Positions 1 through 8,091 of a stretch of 16,931 bases of DNA are shown piece by piece. The position numbers and the translations under genes were made by a program. Each line of letters starts with the position of its first letter. Within the stretch, counting starts at the first letter, position 1. The stretch spans positions 1-16,931 of the forward strand of contig JASHQT010000681.1 in NCBI GenBank assembly GCA_030039005.1, written 5' to 3'. This stretch comes from Bryobacteraceae bacterium. GTDB lineage: Bacteria > Acidobacteriota > Terriglobia > Bryobacterales > Bryobacteraceae. Below the pieces are notes generated by a model. That model saw only the letters and a program-made list of their open reading frames with translations. It did not search any database and was not told the DNA's origin.

Positions 1-717
1 CAACCAGCGAATCGAGCCGGGGATGTCACGGCTTAGCGCCAAGGCTTCAAACTCGACGTAGACGCCGCCGTCGCGCTCCATATAACGGGTGATGCTGAAC
101 ATCCGCCAGATAATTCCACGGCCTGTGCCCTCAGGCAGGAGTCGCGGATTGTCCGATCCGCGGCCTTCCACTTCCTGGACGCGGGTGCTGCGCGCGATGC
201 TGAACATTCGCCGGTCGTCCAGACGCACATAGTGAGCCTCATAATCGGCTTCAAACGCGGTCTTGAACGAAATGGCCTTGTCGATCAGAGTTAACGAAAA
301 GCGGTCCTGCGCGTCGCCGTTGGCGAGATCGCCAAGCAGGACGGTCCTGGAGTCGGCCACATCGGGCTGGTAGAGGTCGACGTAATGCGTGTAATCACGT
401 ACTACTTTCAGAACGTCCGCAGCGGAGACGCGAGGGATGAAGACGGCGCCTACCCAGTCATGAATCAGGCCGGAGGGCACATGCACAGGGTTATGGGCCC
501 CGGCCGGGGCAACCACAATCTCACCTGCTTTAACGCGCGCCAAGCGCTCGGGCTCTTCATCCACCCACAGGAAACAATTTCCGGGACCCAAACGCTGCTC
601 CATCCGCTGGGTGGCGGAGTCGACGTATTCGTCCCATGCTTTCTCTGTGACTGGGTCCAGGGTAGCCGCATTGGCCGCCGCCACGGTGAACAACGTAACT
701 AACGTGATGCCCCGCAC
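1..717 (-). CDS. Secreted protein of an acidobacterial hypothetical family, C-terminus cut by window edge
   Basis: An open reading frame of 239 codons runs off the left edge without a stop. The start is a GTG at 717, preceded by an AGGGGG ribosome site with a 6-nt spacer. The only upstream ATG nearby is out of frame and stops at once, and the frame is closed by a TGA about 70 nt further upstream. The product opens with a signal peptide (MRGITLVTLFTVAAANAA). The mature part carries the motifs FLWVDEEPER, GLIHDWVGAVFIP, VRDYTHYVDLYQPDVADS, GIIWRMFSITRYMERDGGVY and EALALSRDIPGSIRWL. I remember this pattern from a family of about 270-290 residues, widespread in Acidobacteriota and usually annotated hypothetical, so only a short C-terminal tail should be missing. 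Function is unknown; an SRPBCC/START-like fold is a guess. It lies 70 bp downstream of the preceding minus-strand gene and may be the last gene of that unit. Confidence 0.85.
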   Translation of the reverse strand, partial: MRGITLVTLFTVAAANAATLDPVTEKAWDEYVDSATQRMEQRLGPGNCFLWVDEEPERLARVKAGEIVVAPAGAHNPVHVPSGLIHDWVGAVFIPRVSAADVLKVVRDYTHYVDLYQPDVADSRTVLLGDLANGDAQDRFSLTLIDKAISFKTAFEADYEAHYVRLDDRRMFSIARSTRVQEVEGRGSDNPRLLPEGTGRGIIWRMFSITRYMERDGGVYVEFEALALSRDIPGSIRWL

Positions 718-787
718 ATCGTACCCCCTGCGATTTTGATGCCACAGGCCGGCTCCGGGATGTGCGTTAACGCGAGCTCGGGCGAAA

Positions 788-1516
788 CTAAGGATTCAAG
801 GGAGGCGGCGGTGAGGGCTGTCGGATCTTCAGGATTGTGATGTCCCCGACGCCCATGCGCGCGTACAGCTTCTGTGCACCGGCGGGAGGCGCTTCGCTAA
901 TGAATGCATGGCCGAGGTCGAAATATCTGCCGTGCTCGGGCCCTGCGAAATCCGAGTCCACGGCGCCCAGGCGGGTCTTGGCGTCGATCGCATAATGACC
1001 GTCCTGCGGCATGTGCAGCGTGATCTGCCCGAATCCATTCTTTGCGTGAACATCGCCGGTCACGTCGTCGATATGTACGTTACCGGAATCATGCTCGACG
1101 AAGACGCGGGCGTTGCGCGGCACCTTGATGACGTATTGCAGCTCAAAGGCGCTAACACCACGCAACAGCCGCATCGGCAGCACGTGCTTGGGAAATTGGG
1201 TGGTGATCGTCAGTTCGTCGCCCTTGCGGGCGGTGACCAGTTGAATTCGATCCAGGCTCTGTGCCGCCGCCTTCCGGTCTTCGGGATGGTATGACTTTGT
1301 CGATTTGACCGTGGTGATCTCCATGTCGGAGCGATCCCAGCCCTCGATCGTCAGGTCGCCGGTGGATTTCAGCATCCTCAAAGTGCCGCCGGACGGGAAG
1401 TCCATGCGCTCTGTGTGCGTGACTTGCACCTGCTCGACCGGTGCATCCTCACCCGCCATGAGCATGCAGCTGGCCGCCGCTCCAATCCATACGAGCTTGA
1501 TCATTGTGAATCTCAT
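788..1516 (-). CDS. Secreted DUF4097-like beta-repeat protein
   Basis: This encodes 242 residues. The ATG at 1516 is preferred because it lies one base after the stop of the upstream aldolase gene (TGA-G-ATG). An internal ATG at 1504 is an alternative, while a longer frame to 1543 would overlap eda. The N-terminus (MRFTMIKLVWIGAAASC...) is a signal peptide, probably cut near MAG-EDA; a lipoprotein cysteine is possible but the lipobox is poor. The mature region has short beta-strand repeats such as GTLRMLKSTGDLTIEGWD and SGNVHIDDVTGDVHAKNG, the G-[DN]-[IV]-x-[IV] periodicity of DUF4097/adhesin-like beta-solenoid domains. It ends in a proline-rich tail (PSPPPPLNP). The molecular role is unknown. 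Its position behind an efflux operon suggests an envelope function, but that is inference. Confidence 0.75.
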   Translation of the reverse strand: MRFTMIKLVWIGAAASCMLMAGEDAPVEQVQVTHTERMDFPSGGTLRMLKSTGDLTIEGWDRSDMEITTVKSTKSYHPEDRKAAAQSLDRIQLVTARKGDELTITTQFPKHVLPMRLLRGVSAFELQYVIKVPRNARVFVEHDSGNVHIDDVTGDVHAKNGFGQITLHMPQDGHYAIDAKTRLGAVDSDFAGPEHGRYFDLGHAFISEAPPAGAQKLYARMGVGDITILKIRQPSPPPPLNP

Positions 1517-1517
1517 C

Positions 1518-2174
1518 TCACGCCGCCTGGGGAGTACGTGCATCGTTCACTATCTTAACGAAGCGGCGGCCCAATTCGAGAATCCAGTCGCGATCGCGCC
1601 GGCGGACTGCTTCCGGATATACCAGGTCCCTGCCCACGCCGACCGCCACCGCGCCCGCTTGAATGAAATCCGTGGTAGTTTGTTGCGTCACGCCGCCGGA
1701 AGCGATGAACGGCACGTTCGGGAAAGGCGATTTGAGCGTCTTGATGTAACTCGCGCCGCCCAGCATGGAACAAGGAAACACTTTCACGAAATCCGCGCCC
1801 GCCTTCCATGCAGCCATCACTTCACTGGGTGTCATGACCCCGGGAAACACCACCACGTTCTGTTGCAAGGCGAATTCAACCACCTCCACGTCCACTCCGG
1901 GACTGGTCAGGAATTGCGCTCCAGCGTCCAGGCAGCGGCGTACGGACTCCACGTCATCCACGGTGCCGGCGCCCACGATGAGTTCCGGATCTTTTTTCAC
2001 CAGTTCCCGAATCATTTCCACGGCGCCCGGGATGGTCATCGTCACTTCCACTATGGGAATCCCGGTCTCAGCAATCGCCTCCACCGCAAACCACGCGTCT
2101 TCGGTTGACGTGAAGCGAATGGCAGGAACGATTCCGACCTGCTCAATACGACTGCGAACAGACTCCTTACTCAT
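1518..2174 (-). CDS. eda: 2-dehydro-3-deoxy-phosphogluconate / 4-hydroxy-2-oxoglutarate aldolase (KDPG/KHG aldolase)
   Basis: This 218-residue protein is a class I aldolase of the Eda family. Such enzymes cleave KDPG to pyruvate and glyceraldehyde 3-phosphate, the last step of the Entner-Doudoroff pathway, and in some members also cleave 4-hydroxy-2-oxoglutarate. It is cytoplasmic and normally trimeric. Visible signatures are IVPAIR near the N-terminus, the catalytic glutamate in IVEVTMT (about residue 43), the GAGTV loop, FLTSPG, FPGVMTPSE, the Schiff-base lysine in FVKVFP (about residue 131) and the phosphate-site ASGGV. After the catalytic Glu the sequence is TMTIPGA rather than the E. coli TLRTPAA, so sugar preference could differ. 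A TTG at 2177 would add one residue; the ATG at 2174 is preferred because it overlaps the stop of the RND gene (TGATG) and has GAAGAGG 4 nt upstream. Placement directly behind a metal-efflux pump is unusual. Confidence 0.93.
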   Translation of the reverse strand: MSKESVRSRIEQVGIVPAIRFTSTEDAWFAVEAIAETGIPIVEVTMTIPGAVEMIRELVKKDPELIVGAGTVDDVESVRRCLDAGAQFLTSPGVDVEVVEFALQQNVVVFPGVMTPSEVMAAWKAGADFVKVFPCSMLGGASYIKTLKSPFPNVPFIASGGVTQQTTTDFIQAGAVAVGVGRDLVYPEAVRRRDRDWILELGRRFVKIVNDARTPQAA

Positions 2175-5100
2175 CAAGCCTCTTCACCCGACTCGTAGAC
2201 GCTTCTGGACTCCTCGATGGGAGGCAGGCGGTCCGTCGGGCGCGCCCACCAGGCGTAGAACGTCGGCAGCAGGAAAATACTCATGACCAAATCGAAGATG
2301 AGCCCGCCGACGATCACGATCGCAAACGGCCGCTGCGAGTCGGAGCCGATCTTGTGAGACAGCGCCGCCGGCAGCAGACCAAGCGTGGCCACCAACATGG
2401 TCATCATGATGGGCCGGAAGCGCCGGACCGCTCCTTCGATGGCCGCTTCGATAATCGGCATGCCTCGGGAACGCAATTGGTTTATATACTCGACCATGAT
2501 CACGCCGGTTTGGATGGAGGCGCCGAACAAGGCCATGAATCCTACGCCAGACGACACGCTGAAGTGGGTGCCGGTCACCAGCAACGCCGTCAGCCCGCCC
2601 AGCCGCGAGACCAGCACGTTGACCAAATTGAGACAGGCCCACTTCGCAGAACCGAAGGCCGCATAAATGATCAAAAAGATCAGGAACACCGTCAGCGGGA
2701 CGATCACAAATAGGCGCCTTTCGGCTCGTACTTCGCTCTGATACTCGCCTTCCCAACCTAAGCGATAGCCGGTGGGCAGTTTCACTTCTTTGCCCACCTT
2801 GTCCATCGCTTCACGCACGGCGCCGCCCAGATCCCGCCCGCGGACGCTGTATTTAATGGGGATGTAGCGCTGGCTCGCTTCGCGGTAAATCTCAGAGCCA
2901 CCGTCCGGCTCTTGCGTTTTTGTGAGCTGAGCCAGTGAGACGCGTTCGCCGGAGGGTGAAAGAAGACGAATTTTCTGGATCGCTTCCTTGGTGTCGCGGT
3001 ATTGGGGCAGATAGCGCATCACCAGGTCATAACGGCGCTCGCCCTGTAGAACCTGCGTCAGGGCGTTCCCTCCTACCGCGGTCTGAATGGCGTCCTGCAC
3101 GTCCGCCACGTTGATCTGAAAGCGCGCGGCCGCCTCACGGTCAACCGTATAAATCAAGTTGGGTTGTCCGAGCACATGAAAGACCCCGAGATCCTCAATT
3201 CCCGGCACTGAACCCATGACCTTCATGATCTCTTCCGCTTTGTCTTCCAGAACGTGCAGGTCGTCACCATAGATCTTGGTGGAAAGCTGTCCTTTGACGC
3301 CGCTGACGGCCTCCTCCATGTTGTCGGAGATGGGCTGCGAGAAATTCCAGATTGCGCCCGGAATCTTCTCCAATTCGCGATTCATGGCCGCAATTAATAG
3401 GTCCTTGTTCTGATGAAAAATAGGACGCCATTGCTCTTTCGGGTTCAGGTCGACGAAGTACTCGGTGTTGAAGAAGCCGGTGGTGTCGGATCCGTCATCG
3501 GGGCGCCCCTCCTGGCTGGAGCATTGAGGAACTTCGGGGAACGAACAGAGAATGATCCTCGCCTCGGTGGATACTTTGATGGCTTCAGCGGCCGAGGTGC
3601 TGGGCGGCAGAGTGCCGCGCACCCACAGAGCACCTTCGTCCAGATGAGGCAGAAATTCCGACCCGATCGGCCCCTGCCCAAAGAGATTTGCCAGATAGCC
3701 GCTTCCACACAAGGCCATCAATGCAACGGCGACCATCGCCCACTTATGATGAACCGTCCAAGTGACGGCGTGGCGATAAACTCGCGTCAGGAATACCACC
3801 ACCGGATTCTGCCACTCCCGGGTTCCTTTGCGGAAGAAGAAGCTCGCGAGAACCGGCGCGATGGTCAAGGAAAAGACCACCGCGCCCAGGAGCGCAAACC
3901 CCACGGTCCAGGCCATGGGGCGAAACAGCCGGCCCTCGACGCGCTGCAAGGTGAAGATCGGCAGGTAAGCGGTAATGATGATAGTGATGGCGTAAAACAC
4001 CGGCCGCTGCACCTCATGCGCGGCGTCTCGAATGCGTTCAGCCACCGTTTTTGTGGTTTCCTCCCGCTGGCCCAGGTGGCGCACGATGTTTTCCACCATC
4101 ACTACCGCGCCGTCCACCACCATGCCGAAGTCCAGAGCGCCGAGCGAGAGCAGATTGGCCGGGATGTGGCTGGTGTTCAGAAGAATGGCGGCGAACAGCA
4201 GGGAGAAGGGGATGGTCAAGGCGACGATCAGCGCCGCGCGGAAATTGCCCAAGAAGAGCATCAGCACAATGGTCACCAGAATGAATCCTTCGGTGAGGTT
4301 GTGCAGCACCGTGTCGGTGGTGAAACGCACCAGATCGCTGCGGTCGATCATGGGGTCCACTTTGACGCCCGGCGGCAGAATGCCGTGATTCAGCTCGTCA
4401 ACCATCTTGTGAATGCCCACCAGCGCCGGGTCCGCGTCTTGTCCTTTTCGTAAGAGCACGATTCCGGAGCAGACATCTTCGTTGTCGAGGATCGTTCCGT
4501 TGGGTAAATGCGTGGCCCGGGCGAACTGGCCCAGCCGGATCTTGGGACCCTGCGCGACGACGGCGATATCCTTGAGACGAATCGGCGTTCCATGGGCCGT
4601 CGAGACCACCGTATTGGCCAGGTCTTTGACGTTCCGCACCAGGCCCGCCTCGTTTACGTTCACTTGCTGCAAGCCCTGATCGACAAAGCTGCCGCCGCCA
4701 TTGGCGTTGTTGTTCGAGATTTGGTTTTCGATCTGCGAGAGGCTCAGTCCGTAGGAGATCAGCTTGTTGGGGTCGATGCGAACCTGATATTCGCGGGTGG
4801 GGCCGCCGAAGCTGGCGACGTCCACGATTCCCGGCACCTGTTTGAAGTACTTCTCCACCACCCAGGTCTCTTCGCTGCGGAGATCCATGGGATCGTACAG
4901 CGGATTAGTGGAGCGTAGGGTAAAGAAAAAGATTTGGCCCGCCGGGCTCCAGTCCGTCTGGATCTGCGGAGTTACTCCGGCTGCCACCGCGGCCGGCGGC
5001 AGATTCACGTAAGAAATCCGCTCCAGCGCGCGCTCGCGGTTCCAATTGTTGTCCGAACCGTCATCGAAGATCAGCTTAAGGTCGGAAAGTCCGAATAGCG

Positions 5101-5356
5101 AAAAGGATCGCAGCGCCGTGAGCTGTGGAATACCGTTCATCACGATCTCTAGCGGGATTGTGATCTGCTGCTCCATCTGTTCCGCTGAAATGCCGGGCCA
5201 TTGTGTGACGATTTCCACATAATTGTCGGCCACGTCGGGGTAAGCATCGATGGGCAGTTGCTTGAAAGCGACGATACCCGCGACCATGAGCAGGAACGTG
5301 ATCGCGATTACGAAAAGCTTGTGAGTGAGCGCAAAACCGACCGCGCGACGTATCAT
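2174..5356 (-). CDS. CusA/CzcA-family heavy-metal RND efflux pump, inner-membrane subunit
   Basis: This 1060-residue protein has the normal length of HME-type RND permeases, which exchange protons for metal ions and feed substrate into an adaptor and an outer-membrane channel. The N-terminus (MIRRAVGFALTHKLFVIAITF) is transmembrane helix 1, followed by the periplasmic porter start QLPIDAYPDVADNYVEIVTQ. The helix-4 proton-relay signature LDFGMVVDGAVVMVEN (D409, D415, E422) matches the DFG-DGA-EN form of CzcA, not the monovalent-metal CusA form, so a divalent cation such as Zn, Co, Cd or Ni is the better guess. GRPDDGSDTTGFFNTEYFVD lies in the second periplasmic half, and the C-terminal helices contain GASIQTGVIMVEYINQLR and FRPIMMTMLVATLGLLPAAL. 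It starts directly after the stop of the adaptor gene (TAG-ATG) with GGAGAG upstream, and overlaps eda by one base. The frame is intact. The metal specificity is inferred. Confidence 0.95.
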   Translation of the reverse strand: MIRRAVGFALTHKLFVIAITFLLMVAGIVAFKQLPIDAYPDVADNYVEIVTQWPGISAEQMEQQITIPLEIVMNGIPQLTALRSFSLFGLSDLKLIFDDGSDNNWNRERALERISYVNLPPAAVAAGVTPQIQTDWSPAGQIFFFTLRSTNPLYDPMDLRSEETWVVEKYFKQVPGIVDVASFGGPTREYQVRIDPNKLISYGLSLSQIENQISNNNANGGGSFVDQGLQQVNVNEAGLVRNVKDLANTVVSTAHGTPIRLKDIAVVAQGPKIRLGQFARATHLPNGTILDNEDVCSGIVLLRKGQDADPALVGIHKMVDELNHGILPPGVKVDPMIDRSDLVRFTTDTVLHNLTEGFILVTIVLMLFLGNFRAALIVALTIPFSLLFAAILLNTSHIPANLLSLGALDFGMVVDGAVVMVENIVRHLGQREETTKTVAERIRDAAHEVQRPVFYAITIIITAYLPIFTLQRVEGRLFRPMAWTVGFALLGAVVFSLTIAPVLASFFFRKGTREWQNPVVVFLTRVYRHAVTWTVHHKWAMVAVALMALCGSGYLANLFGQGPIGSEFLPHLDEGALWVRGTLPPSTSAAEAIKVSTEARIILCSFPEVPQCSSQEGRPDDGSDTTGFFNTEYFVDLNPKEQWRPIFHQNKDLLIAAMNRELEKIPGAIWNFSQPISDNMEEAVSGVKGQLSTKIYGDDLHVLEDKAEEIMKVMGSVPGIEDLGVFHVLGQPNLIYTVDREAAARFQINVADVQDAIQTAVGGNALTQVLQGERRYDLVMRYLPQYRDTKEAIQKIRLLSPSGERVSLAQLTKTQEPDGGSEIYREASQRYIPIKYSVRGRDLGGAVREAMDKVGKEVKLPTGYRLGWEGEYQSEVRAERRLFVIVPLTVFLIFLIIYAAFGSAKWACLNLVNVLVSRLGGLTALLVTGTHFSVSSGVGFMALFGASIQTGVIMVEYINQLRSRGMPIIEAAIEGAVRRFRPIMMTMLVATLGLLPAALSHKIGSDSQRPFAIVIVGGLIFDLVMSIFLLPTFYAWWARPTDRLPPIEESRSVYESGEEA

Positions 5357-6499
5357 CTATCTCTCCGCCGTATCCTGAAGAATCAAAGCGTTGGTCACTA
5401 CTCTTTGTCCGGGCTGGATGCCTGAAATCACTTCCTGCATGTTGTTGGGCAGCATGTCTCCGCTCACCACTTCGTATCTTCGGAAGCGGTCGCCGTTGGG
5501 AGAGTAAATCCACTCGCGATCGTGCAAATGGAGAATCGCGGTTGCCGGGACCACGGCGTGCTTTTCGGCGTGCTGTCCGTGGAACGTCGCGGTCACGAAC
5601 ATGCCCAGGCGCATGAGTCCAGGATTTTCCACTTCCAGCCGGACCTTCGCGGTGCGAATGCTGGGGTCCAATACAGGCAGGATGTTGCTGATGCGGGCTC
5701 TGAGAACCTTGCCGGGATAAGCGTTCAGGTGAATGTCGGCAAATTCCCCCAGGTGCACCTTGTCCAAGTCGTTTTCATACACGTCACACATGATCCAAAC
5801 GTGCGACAGGTCGGATATTGTGAAAGGATTGGGCGGAGTGAGAGCCTGCACGCCGGCCGAAATCGTAATCTCCTGGTCCGTAATGACGCCGTCCGCCGGA
5901 GAGTAGATCGAGACGGTTCCTTCGGGATGATCGGGATCGGAGCCAAGCTGATGCAAGTGCTCCAGTGCTGTATCGAGCACGACAACGGAGTCTTCCTCGG
6001 CGTTCTCCGCGGTCTCCAGGGTGCTCTTGGGATACGCGCCGGTGTCATAGAGGAGCTTGGCGCGATCCAACTGGACCTTGGTTAATTTTTCGTTGGCGAC
6101 CGCCTGGCGGTAATCGGAGAATGCTTGCGCGATATCGGTGCTGCGAAGCTTGAACAGCAGTTGCCCTTTCTTCACCTCGTCGCCCAAGCGTGCGTCGATC
6201 TCGGTGACGCGGCCTGATCCCAGCGAAATCACCGGCACCTGGCGCGACACGTCGGGGCTGACAACTCCGGTAACGTTTAACTCGGGCGCTGAATCGTGCT
6301 CTCCGGCCGTCGTGATGGGAAATTGCTCAGGATGGGCCACTTTGAAATTGTTAATGTCGATTTCGGGTTCGACGACGGGCTTAGGCGGCGCCATCGCGGC
6401 TGTAAGGTCCGATTGGGCATTGACTTTCTTTTCGCACCCGGCGAGCAGGAGACTCAAACCAACCGCCAGACCTGTTGTCAATAAAAAAGTTCGATTCAT
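5357..6499 (-). CDS. RND efflux periplasmic adaptor (membrane fusion) lipoprotein
   Basis: This 380-residue CusB/CzcB-like protein links the RND pump to the outer-membrane channel. The N-terminus is a lipoprotein signal ending in the lipobox LLAGC (Cys22). The halves of a barrel-sandwich (lipoyl-like) hybrid are visible at about 88-120 (VPVISLGSGRVTEID, GDEVKKGQLLFKL) and 196-230 (VSIYSPADGVITDQEI, PFTISDLSHVW), separated by a helical hairpin at about 121-186. A beta-barrel domain follows (VYENDLDKVHLGEFADI, RTAKVRLEVENPGLMRLGMF), then a membrane-proximal C-terminus. The start has a strong GAGGTGA site 5 nt upstream and overlaps the stop of the outer-membrane gene as ATGA, so translation is probably coupled. 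I see no His/Met-rich N-terminal metal-binding extension of the kind found in some relatives. Confidence 0.92.
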   Translation of the reverse strand: MNRTFLLTTGLAVGLSLLLAGCEKKVNAQSDLTAAMAPPKPVVEPEIDINNFKVAHPEQFPITTAGEHDSAPELNVTGVVSPDVSRQVPVISLGSGRVTEIDARLGDEVKKGQLLFKLRSTDIAQAFSDYRQAVANEKLTKVQLDRAKLLYDTGAYPKSTLETAENAEEDSVVVLDTALEHLHQLGSDPDHPEGTVSIYSPADGVITDQEITISAGVQALTPPNPFTISDLSHVWIMCDVYENDLDKVHLGEFADIHLNAYPGKVLRARISNILPVLDPSIRTAKVRLEVENPGLMRLGMFVTATFHGQHAEKHAVVPATAILHLHDREWIYSPNGDRFRRYEVVSGDMLPNNMQEVISGIQPGQRVVTNALILQDTAER

Positions 6500-7812
6500 T
6501 CGATCACCTCGCGACCTACGGCCTGATCCAGTTGGGCGACCGCGGTTAAGTAAGAACCGATCAAATTCAGGTAAGCTAGTTGCGTATCGCGGAGCGCCTT
6601 TTCCGCATCCAGGTAATCCAATAGAGAGTTTCCACCGTTGAGATAAGAAATCTTCATTTTGTCGCGGATTTCGGTGGCCATCCCCAAATATTTTTCCTTG
6701 TATGGTTTCAGAAGATCCACGTTGCTTACCACGGTGTAATAGGCCGAATCGACGTCGTTGAAAACTTGTGCCTGCGCGGCATCGCGCAATTTTTCGTTGC
6801 GCCCGATATCGAGCTGCGCTTGCACTTTCTGGCCCTGGTTCCGGTCGAAAATGCGCAAAGGGATGCTCACGCTTGCGCCGATGGTGTTGTAATCGTAGGG
6901 ATTGCTAAAGGAAGGATTATGCGTCCACCACACGCTATAGGTCGGATCTGTTGAGCCGTTCGAAACAGCCAGTTGATAAGTGGTCTTCGCCAGTTCCACG
7001 TTCTGCATCGCCTCTTTCAGGTCGGGCCGGCTCTCCAAAGCGGTGTTGCGAAATTCTTCGAGCGACGCTAAGCGCGTGCTGAACTCGTAGGGCCCAGTGA
7101 CGTCGAATGTTTCGATCGGCGTTCGATCGTTTAACAACTGGAGAAGCTGAATCTTGGCCGTGCGCAGATTTACCAGCGCCGTCTCATAGTCGGACTCGAA
7201 TTGGACGCGCTGCAACTCCAGACGGTCGATATCCAGCTTGGCAAGGTCCCCCGCCTGAAAACGTACGCGATCGACGTTCAGTTCGCGATCCCAGTACGCC
7301 AGGTTCTCTTTGGCGTTCGCCAGAAATGCCTTGGCCTGCAAAGTGTTTACGAATGCGCTCTGCAGACTAAACAGCAGGCCGCGCTCCTGATCCGAATAGG
7401 CGGAGGCCGCGACCGCAGTCGATTCCTTAGCTTGCGCCAGGCGTAATTCGCGCTTGTGCTCCCGTTCATGCAGGTAGCTGATGGCGGGCGAAAACTGGGT
7501 GCCGGTGAACGGACGCCAGACTCCTTGGTACGGCGTAAGCTGCGTCCCGTCGGCGGAGAACGTGAAATCGGGATTCGGACGAAGATACGCGGTGATTTCC
7601 GCCGCCCGGGACTCATCGATGTTAATCTGGGCCGCTCTCAACGTTGGATTGACGGCCTCGAACTTCTCCTTGATCTGTTGCCAGGTGAAGGCGGTCTGCG
7701 CCCGGACTCCGGTCGCAAGAAATCCGATCGCCAGAATTGGCCTGAGAACATACCGCCAGGATGGCGACGGCGTCGCTGTTTGGCGGGGCGTGGTAGATGT
7801 GACGGTCCTCAT
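6496..7812 (-). CDS. TolC/CzcC-type outer-membrane efflux protein
   Basis: This 438-residue protein of the outer-membrane efflux protein (OEP) family forms the exit channel of the tripartite pump encoded by this operon. The N-terminus is a long charged leader then a hydrophobic stretch (YVLRPILAIGFLATGVRAQ), with signal cleavage likely after VRA near residue 38. The mature protein shows two OEP repeats: NPTLRAAQINIDESRAAEI opening the first and NTALESRPDLKEAMQNVELA opening the second. The long amphipathic helices and the terminal DYLDAEKALRDTQLAYLNL, typical of CzcC, are present. The only plausible start is the ATG at 7812, which lacks a clear Shine-Dalgarno sequence, so initiation may be weak. 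It is the first gene of the unit, and a promoter candidate lies about 165 bp upstream. Confidence 0.9.
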   Translation of the reverse strand: MRTVTSTTPRQTATPSPSWRYVLRPILAIGFLATGVRAQTAFTWQQIKEKFEAVNPTLRAAQINIDESRAAEITAYLRPNPDFTFSADGTQLTPYQGVWRPFTGTQFSPAISYLHEREHKRELRLAQAKESTAVAASAYSDQERGLLFSLQSAFVNTLQAKAFLANAKENLAYWDRELNVDRVRFQAGDLAKLDIDRLELQRVQFESDYETALVNLRTAKIQLLQLLNDRTPIETFDVTGPYEFSTRLASLEEFRNTALESRPDLKEAMQNVELAKTTYQLAVSNGSTDPTYSVWWTHNPSFSNPYDYNTIGASVSIPLRIFDRNQGQKVQAQLDIGRNEKLRDAAQAQVFNDVDSAYYTVVSNVDLLKPYKEKYLGMATEIRDKMKISYLNGGNSLLDYLDAEKALRDTQLAYLNLIGSYLTAVAQLDQAVGREVIE

Positions 7813-8091
7813 AGCGTTGCAAAATTCTGCTCAAACAGATTCCTGAATCTAGCGTCGTTCGGATGGCGATACCAGCAATTTTGCGCTCAGAACCACCATT
7901 CTTTTGACTAAACCGTTCGATTGGCGCGTTTGCCGGATAGGTCTTCTTTTGTCTTTTTGATGGATAGTTACTTCTTTAGACAATGCCCTAATCTTGTGGG
8001 CAAGCACCTTTTCCTGAAGGAAGATTCAACGTAGCATTGTTTCAAATATGCGGCTCCGGGCAATTCTTTTGCCAGGCTATGCAGTTAAGTC
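7813..8091. other. Divergent intergenic region between efflux operon and response regulator
   Basis: These 279 bp separate the start codons of two oppositely directed genes and hold no credible ORF. They are noticeably more AT-rich than the flanking genes, with pyrimidine runs around 7940-7980, and should carry the promoters of both transcripts. Apart from one minus-strand promoter candidate I see no obvious metal-regulator operator. Confidence 0.6.
7975..8003 (-). promoter_or_regulatory. Candidate sigma70-type promoter for the efflux operon
   Basis: On the minus strand TTGCCC (8003-7998) and TCTAAA (7980-7975) are separated by 17 nt. Each matches four of six consensus bases. This would give an mRNA leader of about 155 nt before the outer-membrane protein gene. 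The call rests only on spacing and consensus. Confidence 0.35.

Noticed and set aside
1305..2108. A 267-codon plus-strand frame opposite eda
   Set aside because: The sequence has no recognisable domain and overlaps a clear aldolase gene.
3413..4453. A 346-codon plus-strand frame opposite the RND pump gene
   Set aside because: It is rich in His, Gln and Arg with no domain, a typical antisense shadow of a GC-rich gene, while the minus strand encodes a complete RND pump.
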